Source of the DNA: Pelomonas sp041914785
GTDB taxonomy: Bacteria > Pseudomonadota > Gammaproteobacteria > Burkholderiales > Burkholderiaceae_C
DNA: 23,777 nt
Assembly (NCBI GenBank): GCA_041914785.1
Contig: JAYSCT010000075.1
Location: 1-23,777, forward strand
Direction: 5' to 3'
A program made the translations under genes and the position numbers. The number at the start of each line of letters is the position of its first letter. The first letter of the stretch is position 1. Of the stretch, positions 9,705 through 16,732 are shown in pieces. The notes below the pieces were generated by a model that made no database searches, was not told the origin of the DNA, and was given only the letters and a program-made list of their open reading frames with translations.

Positions 9705-11570
9705 ATGGCGTTGACGCCATTGAGCATTGGCATCCAGGCACGCCTGACGGCGGGCATCGCGCTGGTGGCCAGCCTGCTGGTGCTGGCCGTCGGCTGGACC
9801 TGGACCTCCCATGAAGAAGCCGAGCTGATGCAGGGCCTGCATCAGCGCGAGGCGCGCATGGCCGGCCTCATCGAGCGCGGCTTCGCCGGGCCGATCTGGA
9901 ACCTGGACCATGTCGCCATCGAGAACCTGCTCGATGCCGTGATGGCCGACCCCGAGGTGCATGCCATCGAGCTGCAGGGGCTGGGCCTGCGCGGTGGCCA
10001 GGCCCGCCGCGAGCGAGACCACCCGGCCAGCGGGCCGCTCAAGCGCGAGTTCGCCATCAACTACCAGCCCGCGGCCGACGCGCCCGGCGCGCAGGTGGCG
10101 TCCGCCGTGCTGACCTTCACGCGCGACCGCGTCGACGAGCAGATCCGTCGCACGCGGCTGTTCGTCGTGGAGCTGCTGGGCGTCGTCGTCGTGGGCATCG
10201 TCATCGCCAGCTCGCTGCTGGTGCACTGGCTGGTGCGCCGCCCCGTGGCGCGGCTGGGCGCGCTGGCGCAGCGCGTGGCCACCGGCGACCTGGGCGCGCA
10301 GGAGGCCGTGGAGCGGCATGACGAGATCGGCGAGCTGACGATGCGCTTCAACGCGATGAGCCTGAAGCTGCGCAGCGCGGCCGACCAGGTGCAGCTCACG
10401 GCGCAGGGCCTGCGCGTCAGCGAGGCGCGCTACCGCAGCCTGTTCGAGAACGCGACCGAGGGCATCTTCCAGGCCGACGCCCAGGGCCGCGTGCTGAGCA
10501 TGAACCGCGCGTTCATGCAGATGCTGGGGCTGGCCGGCCAGAGCCCCGTGGGCCGGCGGCTGCGCGAGCTGACCGGGCTGCGCCGCGACGAGATGCTGCG
10601 CGTGGCGACCATCCTCAACGAGCAGGGCAAGGTGCAGCAGTCGCAGCTGCTGCTGAAGACGCAGGCTGGCCGGCCGCTGTGGGTGGAGCTCAGCGCGCAC
10701 TGGGTGGATGCCGAGGGCGGCCAGCGGCGCATCGAGGGCATGGTCATCGACATCTCGCTGCGCCGCCAGGCCGAGGCCGAGCTGACGCGCCACCGCGACC
10801 ACCTGGAAGACCTGGTCGCCGAACGCACCGCCGAGCTCAGCGAGGCCAAGCTGCGCGCCGAGGCCGCGAACCAGGCCAAGGGTCGCTTCCTGGCGACCAT
10901 GAGCCACGAGTTCCGCACGCCGCTGAACGCCATCCTCGGTTTCACGCAGCTGATGCAGATGGATGCGGGCGTGCCGGCGCCGCAGCAGGCCCGGCTGCAG
11001 CTGATGCGCGACTCGGGCCTGCACCTGCTGGAACTCATCAACGACGTGCTCGACATGGCCAGCATCGAGGCCGGCAAGGTCAGCCTCAAACCGACGCCCG
11101 TGGACCTGCGGGCGCTGCTGGACATGGCCTGCGACAGCGTGCGCCTGCGCGCCGAGCAGAAGAACCTCAGCTTCGCGCGGGATGTCGACCCGCGCCTGCC
11201 GGACCAGGTGCTGGTGGACGGCCAGCGGTTGCGCCAGGTGCTGCTGAACCTGCTGTCCAACGCGGTGAAGTTCACCGACAGCGGCACCGTCAGCCTGACG
11301 GCCGCCGTCATCGAACCCGCGATGGATGGTCAGGTGCGGCTGCGTTTCGGCGTGACGGACAGCGGCATCGGCATGACGCCGGCGCAGCAGGCGCGGCTGT
11401 TCCAGGCCTTCGAGCAGGTCTCCGAGGCCTCGCGCCACCTGGGCGGCACGGGGCTGGGCCTGTCCATCAGCCAGCAGCTGGTGCGGCTGATGGGCAGCCA
11501 GATCCTGGTGCAGAGCACGGCGGGGCAGGGCAGCAGTTTCAGCTTCGAGCTTCGGGTGGCCGTGGTGTGA
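9705..11570 (+). CDS. PAS-containing membrane sensor histidine kinase (orphan)
   Basis: A 621-residue inner-membrane kinase. Domains in order: membrane segment (about 13-31), periplasmic sensor (32-150) containing GPIWNLD, second membrane segment (152-175), HAMP (176-230), PAS (238-358), coiled linker, HisKA with phospho-acceptor H401 in MSHEFRTPLNAIL, then the ATPase domain with N-box LLNLLSNAVKF, G1 DSGIGM and G2 GGTGLGLS. There is no receiver or Hpt domain and no response regulator gene beside it, so its partner is elsewhere. The ATG at 9705 follows a strong gggaggaaaag Shine-Dalgarno. The next gene, an AEC permease, is separated by a dispersed repeat. Signal and target are unknown. Confidence 0.93.
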   Translation: MALTPLSIGIQARLTAGIALVASLLVLAVGWTWTSHEEAELMQGLHQREARMAGLIERGFAGPIWNLDHVAIENLLDAVMADPEVHAIELQGLGLRGGQARRERDHPASGPLKREFAINYQPAADAPGAQVASAVLTFTRDRVDEQIRRTRLFVVELLGVVVVGIVIASSLLVHWLVRRPVARLGALAQRVATGDLGAQEAVERHDEIGELTMRFNAMSLKLRSAADQVQLTAQGLRVSEARYRSLFENATEGIFQADAQGRVLSMNRAFMQMLGLAGQSPVGRRLRELTGLRRDEMLRVATILNEQGKVQQSQLLLKTQAGRPLWVELSAHWVDAEGGQRRIEGMVIDISLRRQAEAELTRHRDHLEDLVAERTAELSEAKLRAEAANQAKGRFLATMSHEFRTPLNAILGFTQLMQMDAGVPAPQQARLQLMRDSGLHLLELINDVLDMASIEAGKVSLKPTPVDLRALLDMACDSVRLRAEQKNLSFARDVDPRLPDQVLVDGQRLRQVLLNLLSNAVKFTDSGTVSLTAAVIEPAMDGQVRLRFGVTDSGIGMTPAQQARLFQAFEQVSEASRHLGGTGLGLSISQQLVRLMGSQILVQSTAGQGSSFSFELRVAVV

Positions 11571-11587
11571 CGTCGGCGTTGTTTGCC

Positions 11588-11666
11588 GGGCCGAGCGCCG
11601 GGCCGCTCCCAAGCCGGCCCGCCAAGGCGATGTGCGAGCGGCTCAATGCCGCGAGCATCGCCGTCC
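11588..11666 (+). repeat. 79-bp dispersed repeat, copy A
   Basis: This 79-base segment matches 23665-23743 at 73 of 79 positions with no gaps and sharp edges. It contains cgggcc/ggcccg half-arms and a stem at 11634-11642 and 11648-11656 around the loop tcaat. In this copy the stem has a 2x2 internal GA/GA mismatch where copy B has TT/AA pairs. It lies between the histidine kinase stop and the AEC permease. No reading frame or Shine-Dalgarno is associated with it. It is probably a genome-wide intergenic repeat. Confidence 0.85.
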
Positions 11667-11680
11667 ACTCGGGGGGCCGG

Positions 11681-11714
11681 CCGGGCTTGCCCGCGTTCAG
11701 CGTGGCAAGACCGG
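11681..11714 (+). promoter_or_regulatory. Leader hairpin just before the AEC permease
   Basis: Arms ccgggcttgcc (11681-11691) and ggcaagaccgg (11704-11714) pair over 11 bases with one mismatch, and three further pairs (cgc/gcg) form inside. The base of the stem ends 13 bases before the ATG at 11728, so the folded RNA would sit at or beside the ribosome-binding site. It could tune translation or be incidental secondary structure. There is no T-tract. Confidence 0.4.
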
Positions 11715-11727
11715 ACGAGGGGCCTGA

Positions 11728-12711
11728 ATGACCTGGGCGATCGCCGCCAAGCTGCTGGCCATCCTGGTCGCCGTCGCCATCGGCTGGGTCGTCGGCCGCA
11801 TGCGCTGGCTGGGCGGCGGCGCCGCGGGCAGCGACTCGGACCCCGCCCGCGTGCTGGCCAACGCGGCGTTCTACATCTTCGTGCCGGCGCTGCTGTTCCG
11901 CACCACGGCGCGGCTGGACACCGACGCGCTGCCCTGGGCCTTCCTGGGCGCGTTCTTCGCGCCGATGCTGGTGCTCATCGCGCTGGCGTACGGGGTGTAC
12001 CGCTGGCGGCTGGCGCCGGGCCAGAACGTCGTCACGCCCAGCGTCAAGGCCATCACGGCGGGCTTCGGCAACACGCTGCAGGTGGGCCTGCCGGTGGCGG
12101 CCGGCGTGTTCGGCGAGAAGGGCCTGGCGCTGCACATCGCCGTCGTCAGCCTGCATGCGCTGTGCATCCTGACGCTGCTGACGACGCTGGTGGAGCTGGA
12201 CCTGGCGCGCGAGCGCGCGTCGGGCCGGCTCGTCGACACGCTGCTGCAGACGGTGCGCAACACCGTCATCCACCCGGTGGTGCTGCCGGTGCTGGCCGGG
12301 CTGGCCTGGAACGCGACCGACCTGCCGCTGCCGGCCGTGGCCGACGAGGCACTGCAGTCGCTGGGCACGGCCGTCGTGCCGCTGTGCCTGACGCTGATCG
12401 GCATGTCGCTGGCCTACTACGGCTGGCCGCGCACCTGGAACGGCCTGGTCGGGCTGGTGGCGGCCAAGCTGCTGCTGATGCCGGCCGTCGTGCTGGCGGT
12501 GGGCCACTGGGGGCTGGGCCTGAGCGGCATGCCGCTGGCCGTCATCGTCATGATCGCGGCGCTGCCCACGGGCTCCAACGCGCTGATCTTCGCGCAGCGC
12601 TACCGCGCGCTGGAGGCCGAGGTGACGGCCGCCACCGTCGTCTCCACCGTGCTCTACGTGGCCACCGCGCCGCTGTGGCTGGCCGTGCTGGCCCGGGTTT
12701 CCCCATGGTGA
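11728..12711 (+). CDS. AEC-family (auxin efflux carrier type) transporter
   Basis: A 327-residue membrane protein with about ten hydrophobic segments. N-terminal segment AKLLAILVAVAIGWVVGRMRWLG, the loop NAAFYIFVPALLFRTTARLD, and the central crossing region with GFGNTLQVGLPVAAGVFGEKG are typical of the AEC/MTP family. Bacterial members export or import organic acids such as malate or malonate. The substrate here cannot be told. The C-terminal part (AALPTGSNALIFAQRY) matches the conserved final repeat. The gene is 157 bases downstream of the histidine kinase, with a dispersed repeat and a hairpin between. Confidence 0.9.
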   Translation: MTWAIAAKLLAILVAVAIGWVVGRMRWLGGGAAGSDSDPARVLANAAFYIFVPALLFRTTARLDTDALPWAFLGAFFAPMLVLIALAYGVYRWRLAPGQNVVTPSVKAITAGFGNTLQVGLPVAAGVFGEKGLALHIAVVSLHALCILTLLTTLVELDLARERASGRLVDTLLQTVRNTVIHPVVLPVLAGLAWNATDLPLPAVADEALQSLGTAVVPLCLTLIGMSLAYYGWPRTWNGLVGLVAAKLLLMPAVVLAVGHWGLGLSGMPLAVIVMIAALPTGSNALIFAQRYRALEAEVTAATVVSTVLYVATAPLWLAVLARVSPW

Positions 12712-12781
12712 CTCCCGGCACTTGGGGGCTGTCGCGCCGCCGCGGCCCAATCGTCGTTTCTCCCTTTCAGGATCGCTCTGC

Positions 12782-15604
12782 ATGAATGCTCCCGCCCCCC
12801 GCCGTCTCGCCGTGCTGCTGGCCCTGGCCGGTGCGCTGTCGCTGCCCGCCTGGAGCGCACCCGCGGCGCCGCCCGAAGGCGCCGTCAGCACCGCGGCGGG
12901 CCAGCTGGCCATTCGCCATGAGAAGTTGACGCTGGCCAACGGCTTCGAGGTGATCCTGGTGGAAGACCACCGCCTGCCGCTGGTGGCCTTCAACCTGTGG
13001 GTGCATGCCGGCCCGCGCAACGAGGCCCGCGGCCAGACGGGCTTCGCCCACCTGTTCGAGCACCTGATGTTCGCCGGCAGCCGCCACGTGCCGCGCGGCG
13101 AGTATGACAAGCACGTCGACGCCGCCGGCGGCACCGATGCCAACGGCTCCACCAACTTCGACCGCACCAACTACTTCTTCACGCTGCCGTCCAACCAGCT
13201 GGAGAAGGGCCTGTGGCTGAAGGCCGACATGCTGGGCTGGATGATCGACGAGGTGGACTCGGTGGCGCTGGCCAACCAGCAGGACGTGGTGCGCAACGAG
13301 CGCCGCCAGACCACCGAGAACCAGCCCTACGGCATCGTCGAGGAGGCCAAGTACCACGCGCTGTACCCCGAGGGCCACCCCTACCGCGCGGCCGTCATCG
13401 GCTCGCATGCCGACATCCAGAGCATCCAGCTGCGGGACGTGAAGGCCTTCGCCCGCACCTACTACCGGCCCAACAACGCAACGCTGGTGCTGGCCGGCGA
13501 CTTCGATCCCGTGCAGGCCAAGGCGCTGGTGCAGAAGTACTTCGGCACGCTGAAGGCCGGCCCCAAGCCGCCGGAGGTGAAGGTCGCCATGCCCGAGATC
13601 ACGCGGGAGCGCCGGCTCGTCGTGCGGGACCGCATCGAGCTCAGCCGCCTCAACCTGGCCTGGCACACGCCGGCCATGTACCAGGCGGGCGACGCCGAGC
13701 TGGACGTGGCCGCCCACGTGCTGGGCGGCGGCAAGGCCAGCCGGCTGTACGGCCTGCTGGTGCGCGACAAGCAGCTGGCGCAGAGCGTGCACGTGGGGCA
13801 GGACTCGCAGTCGCTGAGCTCGGTGTTCGACATCGAGGTGGTGGCCCGGCCCGGCGCGTCGCTGGACGAGATCGAGACGCTGGTGGATGCTGAGCTGGCG
13901 CGCCTCGCGGCCGAGCCGCCGACGGCCGCCGAGATTGCCCAGGCCCGCGCCGTCATCGAGACGCAGGTGCTGCAGCGCATGGAGAAGGTCACGTCGCTGG
14001 CCGACCTCGTCAACCACTACAACCAGATGGCCGGCGACCCGGGCTACCTGGGTCAGGACCTGGCCCGCTATGCCGAGCTGTCGCCGGCAGCCGTCAGCGC
14101 CGCCGTGGCGCAGTGGCTGGGCAAGAGCCGCCGCGTCGCGCTGCAGGCGCTGCCGGGCGAACAGGTGCTGGCGCCCGAGGTGCCCACGCCGCCCATGCCG
14201 ACGAAGGCAGCCAAGGGCGAACGCGAGGCGATGAACGCCGCCGAGCCCTGGCGCAACAAGCCGCCCGCGGCGGCCAAGGCCAAGCCGCTGGTGTTGCCGG
14301 CCGCGCAGAGCTTCACGCTGGCCAACGGGCTGACGGTCATCCATTCGCCCAAGCCGGGCCTGCCGCTGGTCAGCGCCAGCCTGGTGCTGCGCGCCGGCCA
14401 GGCCGTGAACCCGGCCGACAAGCCCGGCCTGGCCGGCTTCGTGGCGGCCATGCTGCCCGAGGGCAGCACCACGCGCAGCGCGCAGCAGATCGCCGAAAGC
14501 CTGGCCGCGCTGGGCGCCACGCTGACGGCCCAGGGCGGCGCCGAGGACGCGCGGCTGGACTTCTCCGGCCGCAAGGCCGCCGCCCGTGACGGCCTGGCCC
14601 TGCTGGCCGACGTGGCGCTGAACCCGGCCTTCGCCGCGCCCGAGATCGAGCGCGTGAAGGCCCAGCGCCTGGCCGCGCTGGCGCAGCAGCGCGAGCAGGC
14701 CGACCTGCTGGCCAGCGTGGTGGGCAACCGCGCCGTCTACGGCGAGGGTCACCCGCTGGCCGCCAACGCGCTGGGCACCGAGGCCAGTCTCAAAGCCGTG
14801 GATGCGGCGGCGCTGCGTGGCTTCTGGCAGGCGCATTACCGGCCCGAGCGGGCGGCGCTGGTGGTGGCCGGCGACCTGACCGAGGCCGAGCTGCGCGCGC
14901 TCGTCGAGCCGCTGTTCGGCGCGTGGCAGGGCCAGGGCGCGGCCCCCGTGGTGGCCCCGCTGCCGCCGGCCCGGCCCATCGCGGCCCGCACCGTGCTGGT
15001 GGACAAGCCGGGCGCACCGCAGACGGCGCTGGCTGTCGTCGCGCCGGGGCCGTTCGCGGCCACGCCCGACGTGGCACCGCTGAAGGTGATGAACGCGGCG
15101 TTGGGCGGCCTGTTCACGTCGCGCATCAACCACCAGCTGCGCGAGGTGAAGGGCTGCACCTACGGCGTCTACTCCGGCTACACGCTGGGCCGTGAGCGCG
15201 GCCAGTTCGGCATCCGCGGCAGCGTGCGCACCGACGTGACCGGCGCGGCGCTGGTGGACATGTGGAAAGAGATTGCCGGCATGCGCGCCAGGCCCATGGG
15301 CGCGGCCGAGCTGAACCGCGTGCGCAACGCGCAGCTGCTGAGCCTGCCGGGGCTGTTCGACACCAACGTCGCCGTCGTCGGCGGCTATGCCGGCAACTGG
15401 TCCGCGGGCCTGCCGCTGACGGCCATCACCGAGCTGCCGGGCAAGTACGCCGCCGTCACGTCGGCCAGCGCGTTGAAGGCGGCGCAGCAGCACCTGGACC
15501 CGGCGCGCCTCATCGTCATCGCCGTGGGCGACCAGGCCAAGGTGCAGCCGCAGCTGGAGGCGCTGGGCCGCCGGCCCGTCGCGCCGCTGTCAGCCGGGGA
15601 GTGA
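12782..15604 (+). CDS. Exported M16-family zinc peptidase, two fused M16 units
   Basis: A 940-residue protein with a signal peptide (about 1-28, MNAPAPRRLAVLLALAGALS..). The first M16 unit has the inverted zinc motif HLFEH (H90, E93, H94) and the downstream glutamate ligand E173 in VVRNERR, so it should be active. The second unit starts near residue 510 (FTLANGLTVI) and lacks HxxEH (GFVAAM at the same place). It is the non-catalytic half that closes the chamber, and carries the substrate-binding region near TYGVYSGY. Family members degrade peptides in the periplasm. The ATG at 12782 is chosen because it starts a clear signal peptide; the frame is open further upstream without family-like sequence. 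The 3' end overlaps the convergent parA-like gene by 15 bases. Confidence 0.93.
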   Translation: MNAPAPRRLAVLLALAGALSLPAWSAPAAPPEGAVSTAAGQLAIRHEKLTLANGFEVILVEDHRLPLVAFNLWVHAGPRNEARGQTGFAHLFEHLMFAGSRHVPRGEYDKHVDAAGGTDANGSTNFDRTNYFFTLPSNQLEKGLWLKADMLGWMIDEVDSVALANQQDVVRNERRQTTENQPYGIVEEAKYHALYPEGHPYRAAVIGSHADIQSIQLRDVKAFARTYYRPNNATLVLAGDFDPVQAKALVQKYFGTLKAGPKPPEVKVAMPEITRERRLVVRDRIELSRLNLAWHTPAMYQAGDAELDVAAHVLGGGKASRLYGLLVRDKQLAQSVHVGQDSQSLSSVFDIEVVARPGASLDEIETLVDAELARLAAEPPTAAEIAQARAVIETQVLQRMEKVTSLADLVNHYNQMAGDPGYLGQDLARYAELSPAAVSAAVAQWLGKSRRVALQALPGEQVLAPEVPTPPMPTKAAKGEREAMNAAEPWRNKPPAAAKAKPLVLPAAQSFTLANGLTVIHSPKPGLPLVSASLVLRAGQAVNPADKPGLAGFVAAMLPEGSTTRSAQQIAESLAALGATLTAQGGAEDARLDFSGRKAAARDGLALLADVALNPAFAAPEIERVKAQRLAALAQQREQADLLASVVGNRAVYGEGHPLAANALGTEASLKAVDAAALRGFWQAHYRPERAALVVAGDLTEAELRALVEPLFGAWQGQGAAPVVAPLPPARPIAARTVLVDKPGAPQTALAVVAPGPFAATPDVAPLKVMNAALGGLFTSRINHQLREVKGCTYGVYSGYTLGRERGQFGIRGSVRTDVTGAALVDMWKEIAGMRARPMGAAELNRVRNAQLLSLPGLFDTNVAVVGGYAGNWSAGLPLTAITELPGKYAAVTSASALKAAQQHLDPARLIVIAVGDQAKVQPQLEALGRRPVAPLSAGE

Positions 15605-16357
15605 CTCATATAGCGCCACCAGCTCCTGCGTGAGCTTGTGGCGCGGGTCCAGGTGGATCATGGGCCGGCTGAGCTCGTGCGATTCCTTGACCTTCACGCT
15701 GGCCGACAGGTAGGGCTGCAGCACCGGCAGCCCCTCGTCCTGCAGCTCCTGCACCACGCGCTTCGGCAGCGCCGCTCGGGCCTGGAACTGGTTGACGACG
15801 ATGCCTTCCACGTGCAGCTCGGGCGCGTGGTCGGCCTGGATCTCCTGCACCGCCTCCAGCAGCCCGTACAGCGCGCGGCGCGAGAAGTCGTCGCAGTCGA
15901 ACGGGATCAGGCAGCCCTGCGCCGCGATCAGCGCCGAGCGCGTGTAGAAGTTCAGCGCCGGCGGCGTGTCGATCCAGATCTCGTCGTACTGCTTCTCCAG
16001 CTTCAGCAGCGCGTCGCGCAGCTTGTAGATCTTGTAGCGGCTCTCCAGCTTGCCGTGCAGCTCGTCCAGCTCGGGGCTGGCGGCCATCACGTGCAGGTGC
16101 TCCCACGGCGTCTCGCTGATGAACTCGCTGCCGTCGCTGTCGCGCACGCTGAACTTCAGCGTCTGGCCGAAGAAGTCGGCCGAGCCGGCGAGCTCCTCGT
16201 CGGCCGCGTCGCCCAGCAGGTAGCGCGTCGTGTTGCCCTGGCAGTCCAGGTCGATGACCAGCACGCGCCGGCCCGCCGCCGCGGCAATGGCCGCCAGGTT
16301 GCTCGTGATCGTGGACTTGCCCACGCCACCCTTCTGGTTGAACACGACTCGCCGCAT
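15590..16357 (-). CDS. Solo ParA/MinD-type ATPase
   Basis: A 255-residue P-loop ATPase with the deviant Walker A KGGVGKST (residues 9-16; signature lysine K9, catalytic lysine K14), Walker A' DLDCQGN (36-42) and Walker B region IDTPP (near 117). The fold and length match ParA-family cargo positioners that lack an N-terminal HTH. No ParB or parS-like site is adjacent, so it is unlikely to be the chromosomal segregation ATPase. Related solo ParAs position protein cargo such as chemoreceptor arrays, carboxysomes or storage granules. The start at 16357 has an excellent aggaggtg Shine-Dalgarno. A perfect palindrome lies 28-42 bases upstream. Confidence 0.9.
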   Translation of the reverse strand: MRRVVFNQKGGVGKSTITSNLAAIAAAAGRRVLVIDLDCQGNTTRYLLGDAADEELAGSADFFGQTLKFSVRDSDGSEFISETPWEHLHVMAASPELDELHGKLESRYKIYKLRDALLKLEKQYDEIWIDTPPALNFYTRSALIAAQGCLIPFDCDDFSRRALYGLLEAVQEIQADHAPELHVEGIVVNQFQARAALPKRVVQELQDEGLPVLQPYLSASVKVKESHELSRPMIHLDPRHKLTQELVALYESLPG

Positions 16358-16384
16358 CGCCGCACCTCCTGCTGGTTGCGGCAA

Positions 16385-16399
16385 TTGTGCACTGCACAA
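16385..16399. promoter_or_regulatory. Perfect 15-bp palindrome upstream of the ParA gene
   Basis: ttgtgca-c-tgcacaa (16385-16399) is a perfect two-fold symmetric site with a single central base. It fills most of the 45-base gap between the ABM gene and the ParA start. Its size and symmetry fit a dimeric transcription factor operator. The TGCA-N-TGCA core recalls TGCA-rich sites of PhaR-type regulators in betaproteobacteria, but that likeness is from memory and uncertain. Confidence 0.55.
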
Positions 16400-16402
16400 A
16401 AG

Positions 16403-16732
16403 TCAGCGGGCGGGCCGGTCCTTCAGCGGATGAGGGATGCCGCCGTCGCCATAGCTGCGCACCACCTCGGCGATGACGACCTGGTAGCCCTTGAGCCACC
16501 GGGCCTGCGCCTGCTTGGCCTCGCGGTGGCCGGCGTCGCCCATCAGCTGCTGCAGCGCGTCCATCGAGTCCCAGTAGTAGACGTTGGAGACCAGCCCGGT
16601 CGCGGCGTTCTCCCAGGTCTCCTCGCCCAGGTAGCCGGGGATGGCGCGGGCCATGTCGGCGATGCGCGCGTCGAGCGCGTGGAACTCGTCGTCATAGGCG
16701 CCAGGCGCAAAGGTGAAGGTGGAAGTGAACAT
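16403..16732 (-). CDS. ABM-domain (antibiotic biosynthesis monooxygenase fold) protein
   Basis: A 109-residue protein with the dimeric ferredoxin-like ABM fold pattern: MFTSTFTFAPGAYDDEF, then AIPGYLGEETW and NVYYWDSMDALQQL. ABM proteins include cofactor-free oxygenases, haem-degrading enzymes and non-enzymatic members, so the name does not fix a function. Its ATG shares one base with the stop of the radical SAM gene (TGATG), which means tight translational coupling and suggests a shared pathway. No haem ligand pattern is evident. Confidence 0.85.
   Translation of the reverse strand: MFTSTFTFAPGAYDDEFHALDARIADMARAIPGYLGEETWENAATGLVSNVYYWDSMDALQQLMGDAGHREAKQAQARWLKGYQVVIAEVVRSYGDGGIPHPLKDRPAR

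Noticed and set aside
12767..15493. Long open frame antisense to the M16 peptidase
   Set aside because: Same effect of high GC: Arg/Gly/His-rich sequence without motifs, opposite a full M16 protein with zinc ligands.
15590..16357. Chromosome or plasmid partition parA
   Set aside because: No parB gene or parS-like sites, and no replication genes around it.
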